Positions 34,801-43,899 of a DNA stretch of 64,000 bases are shown piece after piece. The position numbers and the translations under genes are program-made. The stretch covers positions 1 to 64,000 of the forward strand of contig JBIRBM010000007.1 of the NCBI GenBank assembly GCA_044326545.1, given 5' to 3'. The stretch comes from JANWJE01 sp044326545 (lineage in GTDB: Bacteria; Chlamydiota; Chlamydiia; Chlamydiales; Parachlamydiaceae). The first letter of the stretch is position 1. The number at the start of each line of letters is the position of its first letter. The notes under the pieces are model-generated. The model saw only the letters and a program-made list of their open reading frames with translations, was not told the origin of the DNA and ran no database searches.

Positions 34801-35223
34801 GCTGCTCCCAAGAGTAAATGTTGTGTTATGGGTCGATTTTGCAAGTTTTTGGACGAAGATTCAAGAGAGGCTGAATTGAAACACTTGCAAAGTTGAGTGA
34901 TAGGCCTTTTTAGAGTTGGTTTGCAAATTATGTTATAAGATAAACGAATAAATTTCTATTCTTACGTTCTGTTTGATTGCATGAAAGTTCTCAGATGAGC
35001 TTGATCGCGGATGTATAGCAGCCAAGGATCGTGATCAAAGATTCTGAATCGGTGATTGCGGACCCCCAGAGCTTTCGCTTTAAGCCAAATCGCCCGTGTG
35101 GTCGCTAAGGTGAGTGATTGTGAATCACGTTAGAAAATAAAATTTATTGATTCTTTATAATTTATTAATTAAAATAAATTAGTTTTTTATTAAGTTCATT
35201 AACAAAAAAAATATTAAAGACTC
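34801..35223. other. divergent intergenic region with repeat fragments
   Basis: No gene is seen. It holds a repeat fragment at about 34990-35060 (ATCAAAGATTCTGAATCGG), a GCGATTTGG-type repeat in reverse orientation at about 35071-35100 and a solo TAAGGTGAG at about 35105. The last 80 bases before the next gene are almost pure A/T and probably carry its promoter. Confidence 0.45.
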
Positions 35224-37017
35224 ATGAAATTCATCAATTTTTTTTATCGAAGCTCCATCTATCTAACAGTCGCCTTAGCGATTTTCCATCCAACATTACA
35301 AACATCTGCGATGAATACCTTTTCAATAGAGAAAATAGCAGAAAAAGAGATCCAAAATGGAAGATTGAAAAACGGTCTCTCCTTTTCCCTTTCTCCTTCC
35401 TCCCAATTAAAAAATGGATTATGGATTAGAATCAGTTGTACAATTCCTTCGCAAGACAATCCCTCTCTTGTCATGCTGCATCAACACGCCGCTTTTTATG
35501 GAACAGAGCAGCTCAATAGGGAAAAGATAAGTGAAACTCTCAACCATCTAGGATTTGATGTTGATGGTGATTCTTCCATCCAGATCAATCAAAATGGAGT
35601 GTCCTTACAATTTAGTCTCACCGATTCGACAAATGAAAATGTGCAGCAGCTTTTGCAAGTGATTAAACAGATGATGCTCCACCCAACGTTGCAAAATGAA
35701 GAAGTGGAAATCGCTAGAAACCATCTATTGGATCCTCTTAAAGATGACTCGATAGATCCTTTATCATTAAAAAGTACGACGGTTTTTGAAATACGTGATT
35801 TTCATGACGCATGGTTTCTTCCTAACAACATGCATTTAAGTATGACCGGCCTATACAATCGATCTGAAATGATTGAAATGATCGCGCAACTATTTGAATC
35901 TTCAGTCGCGTCATTAGAAGAGATTCCTCTTCCGGAAATGAATCAAGAAGATTCGCAAGACAATATTTTAACACCTTTTGTTGATCGCATAGAACTAGCA
36001 GCAGATAACCGAACTTGGATCATTGACGGCAAGATATGGATGACTGAACCGAATTGGATCAATAAACGTTCGAATGGAAGAGTTTTAGGAACTGTTTTAA
36101 CTGTTCTTGGGATGTGTGGAATGATGTTGACATTTCCGTTTGCGGCTCCCATAGCCATGATTGCGGGAGGAACGACAATCGCAACAGGCGTCTACTTTTT
36201 ATCTGGTCATTATTTCAAAGATCCCTCTTATATTGAAAAAATAAGAAAGATCAATTTAAAAAAAGGGTTTACCTACGCTTATAAGAACCAACAAGCTAGA
36301 ATAACCCTTACTCCTTTTGAAATGCGTGCGAGCTTGATGCAAGAGATGATGCAACAGTCGCCCAGTTTGCCAACACTTCCCATTTTAGTTTTAGCTGATA
36401 TTTATGAATTGCATGATCCCGTGATTGCTGAAATTTTTACTGAACAGGAATTGAGTCTCATCTCTAGTATTAAGCGTCATTTTATTGAGCAACGCAATCA
36501 ATACAAACAACTCAAGCATTTACTAGAAAAAGAACTTGCCTCTCAGCTTGCTCCTTACTCATTAGTGCGCGATACAGCTCTTTTATATGCACAAGATCTT
36601 TATAACAACAATCGCTATGTGGTTGCAAAAGAAGAGTTAAATAGAGCAAAAAAGGCGAGCATTGCTAATATAGAAGAGGCTTATGAGACATCGAAGATCT
36701 CTTCAAACCAAAGAGAAGATGAGCTCTCTCAAGTAGAGGCTTATTATGAGGCGTGTATGAGAGATCCTGAATTGGAAGCTGGATTGGCTGCTGCAAGATT
36801 TGATTTGCATTTAGCTCAAATGGGCATTGAAGCGACCTATAATTGCCATGTGGAATTGCACAAACAATTTATCAAATATGACGAACGGATGGAAAAGCTT
36901 AATTTAGGGAAAAAATCGGTCATTGATTATTTTAATGTTGAATTGATTTCTCAACTGTCTTGTTTCCCTATTTATCTTGAGACTTTGCCTGATTATTTGG
37001 ATTTAAGATTTCTATAA
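35224..37017 (+). CDS. secreted M16-peptidase-like protein, probably inactive, with membrane hairpin
   Basis: This 597-residue protein has an N-terminal signal peptide (about residues 10-29). Residues about 45-240 follow the M16 (insulinase/pitrilysin) pattern: LKNGLSFSLSPS, then VMLHQHAAFYGTEQLNREKI, GFDVDGDSSIQINQNGVSLQ, HPTLQNEEVEIARNHLLD and FLPNNMHLSMTGLYNRSEMI. The zinc motif HxxEH reads MLHQH (84-88), so the first His and the catalytic Glu are lost and peptidase activity is unlikely. Residues about 283-330 form a hydrophobic hairpin (TVLTVLGMCGMMLTFPFAAP), followed by a charged helical region with likely coiled coil. The fusion is unusual. The gene stands alone, divergent from folP. 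Confidence 0.7.
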   Translation: MKFINFFYRSSIYLTVALAIFHPTLQTSAMNTFSIEKIAEKEIQNGRLKNGLSFSLSPSSQLKNGLWIRISCTIPSQDNPSLVMLHQHAAFYGTEQLNREKISETLNHLGFDVDGDSSIQINQNGVSLQFSLTDSTNENVQQLLQVIKQMMLHPTLQNEEVEIARNHLLDPLKDDSIDPLSLKSTTVFEIRDFHDAWFLPNNMHLSMTGLYNRSEMIEMIAQLFESSVASLEEIPLPEMNQEDSQDNILTPFVDRIELAADNRTWIIDGKIWMTEPNWINKRSNGRVLGTVLTVLGMCGMMLTFPFAAPIAMIAGGTTIATGVYFLSGHYFKDPSYIEKIRKINLKKGFTYAYKNQQARITLTPFEMRASLMQEMMQQSPSLPTLPILVLADIYELHDPVIAEIFTEQELSLISSIKRHFIEQRNQYKQLKHLLEKELASQLAPYSLVRDTALLYAQDLYNNNRYVVAKEELNRAKKASIANIEEAYETSKISSNQREDELSQVEAYYEACMRDPELEAGLAAARFDLHLAQMGIEATYNCHVELHKQFIKYDERMEKLNLGKKSVIDYFNVELISQLSCFPIYLETLPDYLDLRFL

Positions 37018-37175
37018 ACTCAGAGCATGTTTAACAGATCATTCGTCTTAGAATCTGTTCAAAACAAGTTTTTAAGGCAGTGGTCTGTTAAAGATGTCAT
37101 TTCGATAAAAATAATTGATGTAAATAAAATGATCGCCTACCATCCCTGGTTTAATAAAAAGAGGGGAGAGAAAGG

Positions 37176-38555
37176 GTGGATGTATTGACGCTTGCTCGTT
37201 TTCAATTTGCTTTGACCATTATGTTCCATTACATTTTTCCTGTTTTAAGCATCGGATTAGCCATTATCATGGTCACTGTTGAAACGCTTTATGTCAAAAC
37301 AGATAAAATCGCTTATTTGCATTCAGCTCAATTTTGGACTAAGATTTTTGCTTTGACGTTTGCCATGGGTGTGGCAACCGGTATTGTGATGGAGTTCGAA
37401 TTTGGAACGAATTGGGCTACCTATTCCCGTTATGTGGGAGATGTGTTTGGAAGCGCCCTTGCAGCAGAAGGAATTTTTGCTTTTTTTCTTGAATCGGGTT
37501 TTCTTGCCATCGTCCTTTTTGGATGGAACCGTGTTGGAAAAAAAATGCATTTATTTTCAACTTGGATGGTTTGCTTAGGTGCTCATTTTAGCGCAATTTG
37601 GATTGTTGTAGCCAATTCGTGGATGCAGACCCCCGCAGGATTTCATATTGTTGGGGAGGGCTTGCATGCAAGAGCTGAAATTATCAGTTTTTGGCAGATG
37701 GTATTAAATCCGTCATCCGTCATTAGACTCTCCCATGTGATTTTAGGATGTTGGTTAGCAGGAGCGTTTTTGGTTATCAGTATCTCCGCTTATTATATGC
37801 TCAAAAAAAGGCATCTAGCCTTTGCGCAACATTCCATGAAAATTGGATTAATCATCGCACTCATCACAAGCGTCTTACAACTTATCACAGGCGATATAAG
37901 CGCTAGGGTTGTGGCCAAGTATCAACCATCGAAATTAGCCGCTATCGAAGCCCTTTACAAAACAGAATCGGGTGTTCCTTTAACCTTATTTGGTGTGGTA
38001 AATACCAAGGAGGAAAGGATCGATCATGCCATTCAAATCCCTAACCTTTTGAGTTATTTGTCTTTTGGGTCTGCAGATGCAGAAATCAAGGGATTAGATC
38101 AAATTCCAAAAGAAGATTGGCCAAATGTCTTGGCTCTTTTTAATGTGTATCGTCTGATGCTTTTTATGTGGGCTTTAATGTTTTTTCTTGCAATATTAGG
38201 TTTCTATCTTGTTTCTAGGGGTAGAATGAAAGCTCACCCTTGGGTGTTGCGCTTGATGGTGTTGTCTGTGATCTTCCCTCAAATAGGAAATCAAGCCGGA
38301 TGGTACTGTGCAGAGACGGGGCGCTATCCGTGGATTGTGTATGGCCTCCTTCGTATTTCTGACGGATTATCAAAAGCTGTCACGGCTAATCAGGTCTTGA
38401 TTTCAATTATCATGTTTTCAATTGTTTATTTGATTCTATTTATCCTCTTCATTTATCTTTTGAACGAAAAGATCGCACATGGTCCGGAGGAAGAGAATGG
38501 GGGCCAAACATTACCCGACTCTGATGGGATATATAGGGATCTGTTTAATCAATAG
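37176..38555 (+). CDS. cydA: cytochrome bd ubiquinol oxidase subunit I
   Basis: This 459-residue inner-membrane protein with about nine transmembrane segments is the haem-bearing subunit of the high-affinity terminal oxidase. The start is GTG at 37176 with AGGGGAGA eight bases upstream; the nearest ATG is out of frame. His18 (equivalent to E. coli His19) lies in LTIMFHYIFPVLSIG, with FEFGTNW, a central His in RLSHVILGCWLAG and GWYCAETGRYPW near the end. The last motif reads GRYPW where the common form is GRQPW. The short Q-loop suits the short CydA class. It forms an operon with cydB 43 bp downstream. Confidence 0.96.
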   Translation: MDVLTLARFQFALTIMFHYIFPVLSIGLAIIMVTVETLYVKTDKIAYLHSAQFWTKIFALTFAMGVATGIVMEFEFGTNWATYSRYVGDVFGSALAAEGIFAFFLESGFLAIVLFGWNRVGKKMHLFSTWMVCLGAHFSAIWIVVANSWMQTPAGFHIVGEGLHARAEIISFWQMVLNPSSVIRLSHVILGCWLAGAFLVISISAYYMLKKRHLAFAQHSMKIGLIIALITSVLQLITGDISARVVAKYQPSKLAAIEALYKTESGVPLTLFGVVNTKEERIDHAIQIPNLLSYLSFGSADAEIKGLDQIPKEDWPNVLALFNVYRLMLFMWALMFFLAILGFYLVSRGRMKAHPWVLRLMVLSVIFPQIGNQAGWYCAETGRYPWIVYGLLRISDGLSKAVTANQVLISIIMFSIVYLILFILFIYLLNEKIAHGPEEENGGQTLPDSDGIYRDLFNQ

Positions 38556-38598
38556 GTGCTTGGTTTTTCACCCCTCCCCCTCTTAAAGGAGAGAATTT

Positions 38599-39630
38599 AT
38601 GGTCTCTGTCTCTAGTTTAGAATTTGGCTGGTTCTCAGTTTTCGTCCTATTAATGATAGGATATGCGATCCTCGACGGGTTTGATCTAGGAGTGGGGATG
38701 CTCCATCTGTTTGCTAAAAGTGATCAGGAAAGGCGGCTCATGCTTAATTCTATCGGACCTGTATGGGATGGAAATGAGGTGTGGTTAGTGACTGCCGGGG
38801 GAGCCCTTTTTGCGGGGTTCCCGGATATTTATGCAACGACTCTTTCTGCTTTTTATTTACCGGTTATGCTCTTATTATTTGGGATTATTTTTCGCGCCGT
38901 CGCCATCGAGTTTCGAAGCAAACAGCCTATGAAATGGTGGCGTTCGATGTGGGATATTGCATTTTTTGTTGGGAGTGTGATCATTTCCCTCGTTCTTGGG
39001 ATGGCATTAGGCAACTTGATTCGGGGGATTCCACTGAATGAAAGCAAAGAATTCACCGGTACGCTTGAGACAATTTTTAACCCTTATGCAATGTTAGTCG
39101 GATTATTGACTCTCTCTGTTTTTGCTATGCATGGCTCGATTTATATCCTAATGAAAACAGAGGATGCTTTTCATGATAAGATGCGAGGCTGGACGAACCC
39201 ATGCATCATTTTTTTTATCATGATGTATGCCGTGACAACATTAGCAACCCTGATTTATATGCCCCATATGATCCAGGCTTTTCACGATCGCCCCCTCTTT
39301 TTTCTGATTGCTGTGATGAATATTTTGCTGATTGCAAATATTCCAAGGGAGATCCACCTGGGAAGAGATGGCCGCGCCTTTATTTCTTCTGGATTGAATA
39401 TGGTATGTCTTCTTGCCTTATATGCGATTGGAACATATCCGAATGTTGTAAGAGCGACAAATGACCCGGAGAATTTAAGTTTGACGATTTATAATTCAGC
39501 TTCTTCAGCTCTTACACTCCAAACACTCTTTATCATTGCTTTAATTGGGGTTCCTGTTGTGGTCTCTTATACAATCGCGATTTATTATATTTTCCGTGGA
39601 AAGGTCAAAATTGATCGGCATAGTTATTAG
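38599..39630 (+). CDS. cydB: cytochrome bd ubiquinol oxidase subunit II
   Basis: This 343-residue multi-pass membrane protein is the partner of CydA and completes the oxidase. Family motifs are GYAILDGFDLGVGML, VWDGNEVWLVTAGGALFAGF and FYLPVMLLLFGIIFRAVAIE. AAAGGAGA lies eight bases before the ATG. It converges on the minus-strand gene ending at 39639 with only 8 bp between the stops and no clear terminator. Confidence 0.96.
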   Translation: MVSVSSLEFGWFSVFVLLMIGYAILDGFDLGVGMLHLFAKSDQERRLMLNSIGPVWDGNEVWLVTAGGALFAGFPDIYATTLSAFYLPVMLLLFGIIFRAVAIEFRSKQPMKWWRSMWDIAFFVGSVIISLVLGMALGNLIRGIPLNESKEFTGTLETIFNPYAMLVGLLTLSVFAMHGSIYILMKTEDAFHDKMRGWTNPCIIFFIMMYAVTTLATLIYMPHMIQAFHDRPLFFLIAVMNILLIANIPREIHLGRDGRAFISSGLNMVCLLALYAIGTYPNVVRATNDPENLSLTIYNSASSALTLQTLFIIALIGVPVVVSYTIAIYYIFRGKVKIDRHSY

Positions 39631-39638
39631 AGCCTGTT

Positions 39639-40130
39639 TTAGAGTTTTTCATGAATGAAATTTACGCTCTTGTTTGGCAATTCTTTTTCTTTTTCGACAG
39701 ATTCATTTTCAGGGAGGTTCTGTTGAAAATGGAGCCGCAATTGCCCAAAGAAACTGTGAAATTTTTCCTTTTGAATCTCTAGTGAATCGAAAATGCCCTG
39801 CACTTCTTCCACAACCTGTCGAAGATTTTCTTTTTCAATAGACACCTCATTCTTTAGATCAGCGACAGCTTGCATCATCTGTTTTTCAAAGTTTTCCGGT
39901 GGGATTTCCCTGTTTTCTGATGCAGTTGGCAATGAGGGGAAGGGGGGGGCAAGCTCCTCCTGATTTTTAACGGCAAAATCGATGAGAATGAAAAAGGCTA
40001 GAAAAAAGAGGGGGATAAAGAAGCGGATCCATTTTTTCATGATCAAAAAAAATAAAATAAGAAAAAGGAAGAGAAGAATCAGTGAAGCGATGAGAAGCTC
40101 CGGCTCTAACGATTGAAATAAGGAGAACAT
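39639..40130 (-). CDS. membrane-anchored coiled-coil protein
   Basis: This 163-residue protein has two closely spaced hydrophobic segments (about residues 12-31 and 34-53) joined by KKW, followed by a Pro-rich linker and a charged helix (LKNEVSIEKENLRQVVEEVQ) likely to form a coiled coil. There is no enzymatic motif. It is last in the nusB-murB-PHP-folC run, 16 bp after folC, so co-transcription is likely. I do not recognise a family; the hairpin-plus-coil layout is again Inc-like but much smaller. Confidence 0.6.
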   Translation of the reverse strand: MFSLFQSLEPELLIASLILLFLFLILFFLIMKKWIRFFIPLFFLAFFILIDFAVKNQEELAPPFPSLPTASENREIPPENFEKQMMQAVADLKNEVSIEKENLRQVVEEVQGIFDSLEIQKEKFHSFFGQLRLHFQQNLPENESVEKEKELPNKSVNFIHEKL

Positions 40131-40146
40131 AATGAAATCAGTTCCT

Positions 40147-41421
40147 TCATTTTTGACCCTCTGAGCTCGAATGAGTAGAGGGGGACTCGATAATCAAGCG
40201 GCGTTCATTAAGATCAAGGCTATCTCTGGGTTCGTTGATCTTTAAGGCCTGTCGCACCTCCTCCATGATAAAGAAGGAGCCGCATATTACAATCATTTCT
40301 TGATGTTTAAAGGCCTCTGCTTTTGCTTGGAACACCCCTTCTTGAATGGATAAATGAGAGGAAATTTTGTGATCAGGAATTCCAAGATTTCGCATCTGCT
40401 GATAGAGTGTCTCTAAAGAAGCTCCGCGTCCATTTTTTGCCTCGACAAGATGATAGTGATTTCCCATTTTTGTGATGCATTGCAAACAACTCTTGAGGTC
40501 TTTGTTTTTTGATAGTCCAAACACAAAGCGAATCGGGTGTGTCGGGTAGTGGTGATTCACCATCATCAAAAGATGCTCGATTCCATTTGGATTATGTGCA
40601 ACATCTAAAATGATTGGAAGTGGGCCCTCAACGATTTCAAATCGGCAAGGCTGCCGCGCTTTGAGTCCCTCCTCAATGCAGGCTTGATTGAGCCTGAATA
40701 AAGAACGGAGGAAATCAAGGGCTGCCTGTGCAATGTGGCTGTTTTCTTCTTCGAACAAAGAACTGGAAGAATTGACTTGGCTGCAGGGGCTCTTTTTATC
40801 TCTGGCGATTGCTTGAATCAGATCAAAAGGGACATTAGGGCCTATAATCACCGGAGTTTTTTCCTTTATAATTCCCCCTTTTTCTTTCGCGATGGCATCA
40901 AGTGTCGAGCCTAAAATGTCTGTATGATCCAAACTAATGGAGGTGATGACCGACAAAATGGGATGAATGACGTTTGTCGCATCTAATCTTCCCCCCAACC
41001 CAGTTTCTACAACAGCAACATCTACCTTCTCTTGAGAAAAATAGAGAAAGGCTAAAAAGGTGGTGAGTTCAAAAAAAGTCGCGGCAATCCCTTTCTCGTC
41101 GGTTAATTTAAATAATAAAGGGAGGAGAGTATTGACGGACTCTTCCGGTATCATGTTTCCGTTAATTCGAATCCTTTCTCTAAAGCTTGAGAGATGAGGA
41201 GAGGTGTAAAGACCTACGCGATATCCCCTTTTTTGAAGGGCATGTGCAATCTTTGTCGAGACTGATCCTTTTCCGTTAGTTCCTGCAATATGAATAGATT
41301 TAAAAGATCGATCGGGGAAATCAAGTAATTCTTGAAGGCGTTTAGCATTTTCAAGTCCAAGCTTAGCTCCTCCAAATAAATTCACGTTAAAGAGTCTTTG
41401 TATCAGATCTTCATAACTCAT
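40147..41421 (-). CDS. folC: folylpolyglutamate synthase / dihydrofolate synthase
   Basis: This 424-residue Mur-ligase-family enzyme adds glutamate to dihydropteroate and folates. Motifs are the P-loop AGTNGKGSVSTKI, ETGLGGRLDATNV, SISLDHTDILGSTLDAIAKE with KGGIIK, and LDVAHNPNGIEHL. I start at the ATG at 41421 (MSYEDLIQRLF); the longer frame to 41496 would run far into the preceding gene. The 11-base overlap with the PHP gene suggests translational coupling. It works with folP in the folate pathway. Confidence 0.94.
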   Translation of the reverse strand: MSYEDLIQRLFNVNLFGGAKLGLENAKRLQELLDFPDRSFKSIHIAGTNGKGSVSTKIAHALQKRGYRVGLYTSPHLSSFRERIRINGNMIPEESVNTLLPLLFKLTDEKGIAATFFELTTFLAFLYFSQEKVDVAVVETGLGGRLDATNVIHPILSVITSISLDHTDILGSTLDAIAKEKGGIIKEKTPVIIGPNVPFDLIQAIARDKKSPCSQVNSSSSLFEEENSHIAQAALDFLRSLFRLNQACIEEGLKARQPCRFEIVEGPLPIILDVAHNPNGIEHLLMMVNHHYPTHPIRFVFGLSKNKDLKSCLQCITKMGNHYHLVEAKNGRGASLETLYQQMRNLGIPDHKISSHLSIQEGVFQAKAEAFKHQEMIVICGSFFIMEEVRQALKINEPRDSLDLNERRLIIESPSTHSSSEGQK

Positions 41422-42259
41422 GAAAAGTTCTCTGATTTTCTTGAAAATGATTGTCGAGAATGGTGAATGTCTCTTCGCCCACCCAAGAGGAGCCAAGTCC
41501 TAGATTTGGTTTAATTGATCCATGGAAATCAGACCCGCCTGTGATGAGCCATCCCTTGCGGGCCCCAATTTTTAACCAGCGTTCATGCGCGGAAGGTGGA
41601 AATCGGCCGTAATATCCTTCAATGCCATCAAATGGCATGTCAAGCAAATCTTTTATAATGCCAACCTGTTCAATTAAATGAGGGTGGGCGATCACAGCAA
41701 GTCCTTTGGCTTGATGAATGAGGCAGAGTGTCTCTTCAACGCTAAAGGTCTCTGCCGGAACAAAGCACGATTTACCCTCTCCAAGATATTCTTGAAATGC
41801 TTGTTGTATATTTTTAACATATCCTTTTTTCATCATGGCAAGAGCGATATGGGGACGACCCAGAGAATCACTTGAAGGGAGAAAAGATAAATCTTCAGGT
41901 TCGAGGGGCATTCCTTTCGTCATTAAACGATCGAGCATTTTTTGATAACGCATGTTTCTTCGTTTGTGATGTCTTTGGCAAAATGCAGCGATAGTGGAGC
42001 ACTCAAGGGGAAAACTGTATGCCAAAATATGCACACTTGTCTGGCGATGAATGGCTGAGAATTCCAATCCTGAAATGAGCCTTACATCTCTTTCTCGAGC
42101 AATAGGAAGAGCTTCTTGATAAGCAGAAAAAGTGTCGTGATCAGTAATTGAGAGTCCTTGTAAGTGCAAATCACACGCCAATTTGATGATGTCCGAAGGG
42201 GAAACTGTTCCATCTGAACAAGTGGTATGACAATGCAAGTCTGCTCTGAAATGATTCAT
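41411..42259 (-). CDS. PHP-domain phosphoesterase (YciV/RNase AM type)
   Basis: This 282-residue metal-dependent phosphoesterase has the PHP motifs ADLHCHTTCSDGTVSP, LSITDHDT, LISGLEFSA, VIAHPHLI and GGSDFHG, which supply the metal-binding His and Asp residues. In other bacteria this family removes 5'-nucleotides from short RNA or hydrolyses 3',5'-nucleoside bisphosphate; which substrate applies here is not known. The length is typical. It lies 2 bp after murB and overlaps folC. Confidence 0.85.
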   Translation of the reverse strand: MNHFRADLHCHTTCSDGTVSPSDIIKLACDLHLQGLSITDHDTFSAYQEALPIARERDVRLISGLEFSAIHRQTSVHILAYSFPLECSTIAAFCQRHHKRRNMRYQKMLDRLMTKGMPLEPEDLSFLPSSDSLGRPHIALAMMKKGYVKNIQQAFQEYLGEGKSCFVPAETFSVEETLCLIHQAKGLAVIAHPHLIEQVGIIKDLLDMPFDGIEGYYGRFPPSAHERWLKIGARKGWLITGGSDFHGSIKPNLGLGSSWVGEETFTILDNHFQENQRTFHEL

Positions 42260-42261
42260 GA

Positions 42262-43164
42262 CTATGACCTATCTCCATTCAAATGACAGTTATGTTGTGT
42301 GTCGTTGAACGGAATGCAGTGGACCTCCTCTTCTAAATCAACTCCTGTCTGTGTTTTGACCTCTGTTTTTACATATTGAATGAGGTTGAGGATGTCTGCC
42401 GAACTGGCACCATCAGAATTAATTAAAAAATTAGCGTGGACAGTAGAGACCTCAGCCCCTCCAATCTTAACCCCTTTAAGGCCGCTTTTTTCAATAAGGG
42501 CGCCCGCATGTCCGCAAGAGGGGTTTCGGAAAATGCAACCGGCCGATTTTGCCTGATAAGGTTGGGTTTTCTTCCGATATTCGATAATATCGAGTTGTTT
42601 TTGACGAGCATGAGGGGAGGGGGTAAGTTGAAAAACAGCCCCTACGATTGCCCCTTTTTTCTGTTGAAACGACGAAAATCGATAATCAAAGGAGAGGGCT
42701 GATTTCGATAAACAGAGGAGCTCTCCATCAGAGGTGATAAAATCAACAGAAACCAAACTTTGAGAGGTTTCATTTCCATTGGCCCCCGCATTCATGTAAA
42801 TGGCTCCCCCGACGCTCCCTGGAATTCCTGAGGCAAATTCTAATCCTGACCATCCTTGCCGAGCTGTTTGAGATCCAAGTAAAGAAAAACTATACCCGGC
42901 TCCAACATGCCAAGTGTCATTGCTCACTTTATTGAGAAATTGAATGCGATTGGCAATCACAAGTCCTTGAAACCCTCTGTCATCAAAGAGTGAATTGGAT
43001 CCTTTGCCCACTATGCAATACGGGATGTTCTCTTGTTTGCAGTAAAGAAGAACTTCTTGCATGGTGGAAATATCATGTACGTCAATGAAATAATCTGCCG
43101 ATCCGCCAATTCCGAATGTGGAGAGCTCTTTTAATGAGCGATGACGTTCGAACCTATTCTTCAC
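42262..43164 (-). CDS. murB: UDP-N-acetylenolpyruvoylglucosamine reductase
   Basis: This 300-residue FAD enzyme makes UDP-MurNAc for peptidoglycan precursors. Motifs are TFGIGGSADYFI, VGKGSNSLFDDRGF, GLEFASGIPGSVGGAIYMNA, SAGCIFRNP and SGLKGVKIGGAEVSTVHANF. I start at the GTG at 43164, preceded by AAAGGAA and overlapping the nusB stop by 11 bases; the longer frame to 43263 would lie inside nusB. Chlamydiae use peptidoglycan for division. The neighbour order nusB-murB is as in Chlamydia. Confidence 0.94.
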   Translation of the reverse strand: MKNRFERHRSLKELSTFGIGGSADYFIDVHDISTMQEVLLYCKQENIPYCIVGKGSNSLFDDRGFQGLVIANRIQFLNKVSNDTWHVGAGYSFSLLGSQTARQGWSGLEFASGIPGSVGGAIYMNAGANGNETSQSLVSVDFITSDGELLCLSKSALSFDYRFSSFQQKKGAIVGAVFQLTPSPHARQKQLDIIEYRKKTQPYQAKSAGCIFRNPSCGHAGALIEKSGLKGVKIGGAEVSTVHANFLINSDGASSADILNLIQYVKTEVKTQTGVDLEEEVHCIPFNDTQHNCHLNGDRS

Positions 43165-43678
43165 TTTTATGTTCCTTTCGGAGCGATTCTTGGGTGATTT
43201 CTGAGGCAAGGTTTTCACTTTGCAAAAGTGTGTTAGCCTTTTCGCTAAGAGGAGCCGCATCAACTTCGAGCCCTTCCTTTTTTTTGTAAAGATGATCGAG
43301 TAGTGCGTTAACGAATGAGGCAGATTCGGGAGTGTTAAATTTTCTAGATAAACGGATCGCTTCTGCTATGGCCACCTTATGAGGAATTTGCTCGTCATAC
43401 AGAAGCTCAAAAACGGCTAATCTTAAGATGTTTTTGGTGACGATTTGTATCCGATTGAAGTCGTAAGAAGTTGAAACGGAAGAGATTAATAAATCTATTT
43501 CAGGAAGTAATCGTTTGATTTTTTCAACACGTTCTTGCGCTAAACGGACATTTTTTTTGGAAACAGCAAGTTCGCTCATGATTAATTCTAACATTAATGT
43601 TTCATCTGAGGGGATGATCTCTTGACTATATAAAAGTTGAAAAACGATTTCACGGAATTTTTGTTGTGATAGAGCCAT
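43154..43678 (-). CDS. nusB: transcription antitermination factor NusB
   Basis: This 174-residue all-helical RNA-binding protein works with NusE in rRNA antitermination. Family features are KFREIVFQLLYSQE at the N-terminus, ILRLAVFELLYDEQIPHKVA and EAIRLSRKFNTPESASFVNALLDH. It has a C-terminal charged tail of about 40 residues beyond the typical domain. It is first in the nusB-murB-PHP-folC group. Confidence 0.92.
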   Translation of the reverse strand: MALSQQKFREIVFQLLYSQEIIPSDETLMLELIMSELAVSKKNVRLAQERVEKIKRLLPEIDLLISSVSTSYDFNRIQIVTKNILRLAVFELLYDEQIPHKVAIAEAIRLSRKFNTPESASFVNALLDHLYKKKEGLEVDAAPLSEKANTLLQSENLASEITQESLRKEHKSEE

Positions 43679-43899
43679 GGGTGCCTAGTGATTTTAAAAT
43701 AAAAAAGGAAACACAATAAGTGTAGCAAAACATCTTGTTTTAAACTAGTTCATACTCATGAACTGTGAAAGTTCGGGCGATACATTTCCCTCAAACCTCT
43801 TAATACTTAGAGTCTGTTTCTAATTCTTTATTTTTTCTTATTAAATTCTTTATTCTTTTTTGTTATGATCTTTTTTAATTTGTTTTAAGGGTTTTTATC

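Noticed and set aside
40147..41496. Longer folC start giving 449 residues
   Set aside because: The extra 25 residues (MAPLGWAKRHSPF) lie inside the upstream PHP gene and do not resemble a FolC N-terminus; MSYEDLIQ is the expected start.
42262..43263. Longer murB start giving 333 residues
   Set aside because: It would overlap nusB by 110 bases; the GTG at 43164 has a ribosome site and fits the family length.
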